Assembly: GCA_030039995.1 (NCBI GenBank)
Contig: JASHUL010000078.1
Coordinates: 1-6,047, forward strand
Length of the DNA: 6,047 nt
Direction: 5' to 3'
From: Thermoplasmata archaeon
GTDB taxonomy: Archaea > Thermoplasmatota > Thermoplasmata > Lutacidiplasmatales > UBA184
Shown here piece after piece: positions 4,938-6,047 of the stretch (position 1 is its first letter; every line of letters starts with the position of its first letter). The notes beneath the pieces are model-generated. The model worked only from the letters and a program-made list of their open reading frames with translations, was not told where the DNA came from and ran no database searches. Both the position numbers and the translations under genes were made by a program.

Positions 4938-6047
4938 TCAGTCGGGCGGAAGCTCCTTACTGATGAGGTCGACCGGAACCCCGCGCGCCCGTTGGATCGC
5001 GTAGGAGACAAAGTAGATCACGATCCCGAGGACGAAGACGATCGGGAGGAACAACAGGTCGTTCACGCTGTAGCCGCTCGTGATGCCGAGGTAGTTCCCC
5101 GTCGAGGAGGCGTAGCTCACGAACCAGGACGCCGCGAACGCCGCCACGCCGACGATCGTGAGGACCGGCACCGGACCGAGGCGAGCGCGGACGATCGCGG
5201 GGGCTTGCGCGAACATGTTCTTCCGGATGAACGGGAACAGTGCGCCCGCGAGACAAACGATCCCGACCGCGAACCAGAACCCGAAGTTGGAGTACCCGAG
5301 CGTGGCGTAGTCGAAGTACGTCGGATAGAACGTCTGAATCACCAGCGAAATGAACGCCCCGATCGCGAGGGTGAGCACCGCGACCCATGGGACACCGTTC
5401 CGAGTGACCCGCGTGAAGAACGACGGTAGGACACGGTCGAACGACCAGGCGAAGAGATTCCGGGTCGGCAGTACGAAATAAATCAGCGAGAACCCAAAGA
5501 AGGTCAGGACGAGCCCGAACGACAGGAACGCGGCGAGGACGGGGTTGTGGACGATGTAGGCGGCCAAGTAGAGGGGCCCGGGCCAGGCGGTGCCACCGGT
5601 CGTGAAGTAGGCGGAGCTGATCCCGATCAGAAAGCCGCGCCCCATGCTGTAGTAGGTGGCGGCGTAGAGCCCGGCGATCAACGCGGCGAAAATGAGAGGG
5701 GCGCCGAAAATCGCGAGGCCCTGAGCACGCGTCGGACTTCCGCGGATCTCTCCGCCGTAGTAGGAGCTGTTCGCGTAGCCGATGAAGCTCAACATGGTGT
5801 AGACGACCCCGAAGAACGTCCCCGTAGTGGTGATGGGAGCGTTCTGCACCAGGGACTGGTAGCTTGTGCCGTAGATCGGATTGGAGTTGAAGTCCGCCGC
5901 GAACGCCGACTGCGGAGTGGCGAGGAGGATCCCAATCATCAGGACGAAAACGATCGCCGAACCGGCGAACAGCGCAATCGAGACCCGGAAGATCCATTTG
6001 GTCGGAAGGAAGCTGACGGCGATGACGAGAAGCAGAACGAGCAGGCC
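4938..6047 (-). CDS. APC-superfamily amino acid/polyamine permease, C-terminal part
   Basis: This is an integral membrane transporter, probably a secondary carrier for amino acids or related amines; the substrate cannot be read from sequence. The frame is open to the window edge, giving 369 visible residues and no N-terminus. The ATG at 5937-5939 is internal, because the 36 upstream codons continue as hydrophobic membrane sequence. About nine to ten membrane segments are visible. Diagnostic APC stretches are GYANSSYYGGEIRGSPTRAQ (about residues 104-123 of the visible part), matching the family's G-E-x-x-x-P-x-R loop, and FAWSFDRVLPSFFTRV, matching the conserved FDR-x-LP motif after a central helix pair. 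The polar loop around FNSNPIYGTSYQSL is probably external. The C-terminus ends in a short cytosolic tail, RARGVPVDLISKELPPD, like many archaeal members. The N-terminal helices that form much of the substrate site are outside the window. Confidence 0.92.
   Translation of the reverse strand, partial: GLLVLLLVIAVSFLPTKWIFRVSIALFAGSAIVFVLMIGILLATPQSAFAADFNSNPIYGTSYQSLVQNAPITTTGTFFGVVYTMLSFIGYANSSYYGGEIRGSPTRAQGLAIFGAPLIFAALIAGLYAATYYSMGRGFLIGISSAYFTTGGTAWPGPLYLAAYIVHNPVLAAFLSFGLVLTFFGFSLIYFVLPTRNLFAWSFDRVLPSFFTRVTRNGVPWVAVLTLAIGAFISLVIQTFYPTYFDYATLGYSNFGFWFAVGIVCLAGALFPFIRKNMFAQAPAIVRARLGPVPVLTIVGVAAFAASWFVSYASSTGNYLGITSGYSVNDLLFLPIVFVLGIVIYFVSYAIQRARGVPVDLISKELPPD

Noticed and set aside
5937..5939. 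ATG as the start of the permease
   Set aside because: The frame stays open upstream to the window edge and encodes further hydrophobic membrane sequence, so this Met is internal and the gene is truncated by the window.

Overview
The window is archaeal. The evidence is a tRNA gene whose intron folds into a bulge-helix-bulge splicing motif, a group II chaperonin (thermosome), TATA-type box A elements, and starts with almost no leader. Base composition is very GC-rich by eye. An APC permease, an archaeal cis-prenyltransferase and a thermosome with a Gly/Met tail would fit a high-GC euryarchaeal lineage such as Thermoplasmatota. That placement is inference; no rRNA or other decisive marker is present.

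Layout on the + strand: an intron-containing tRNA-Asp(GTC) at 8-113; a short spacer with a GC hairpin, a weak TATA box and a 16-bp palindrome; a polyprenyl diphosphate synthase (uppS) at 185-1000; an AT-rich promoter; a thermosome subunit at 1100-2773; an intergenic hairpin and a weak promoter; and a calcineurin-like metallophosphoesterase at 2888-3844. On the - strand, an APC-family permease (4938 to the window edge, N-terminus missing) is followed 48 bp later by a nucleotidyltransferase-fold protein (4889 down to 3831). The tail of the latter overlaps the phosphoesterase tail by 14 bp in convergent orientation.

The genes do not form one pathway. tRNA-Asp, uppS and the thermosome are housekeeping functions: translation, lipid carriers for glycan assembly, and protein folding. 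Each + strand protein gene appears to have its own promoter. The phosphoesterase, nucleotidyltransferase and permease look like accessory or poorly characterised functions. I see no rRNA, CRISPR array, insertion sequence, phage gene or obvious defence island.

The most interesting signal is the 33-nt intron in the T-loop of tRNA-Asp, at tRNA position 59/60. It sits in an intact BHB with the T-stem as outer helix. Secondary points are dyad symmetries placed just downstream of two TATA boxes, strong GC hairpins directly upstream of two others, a phosphoesterase with a large insertion between metal motifs, and a nucleotidyltransferase of unknown substrate. I found no convincing new multi-gene system.
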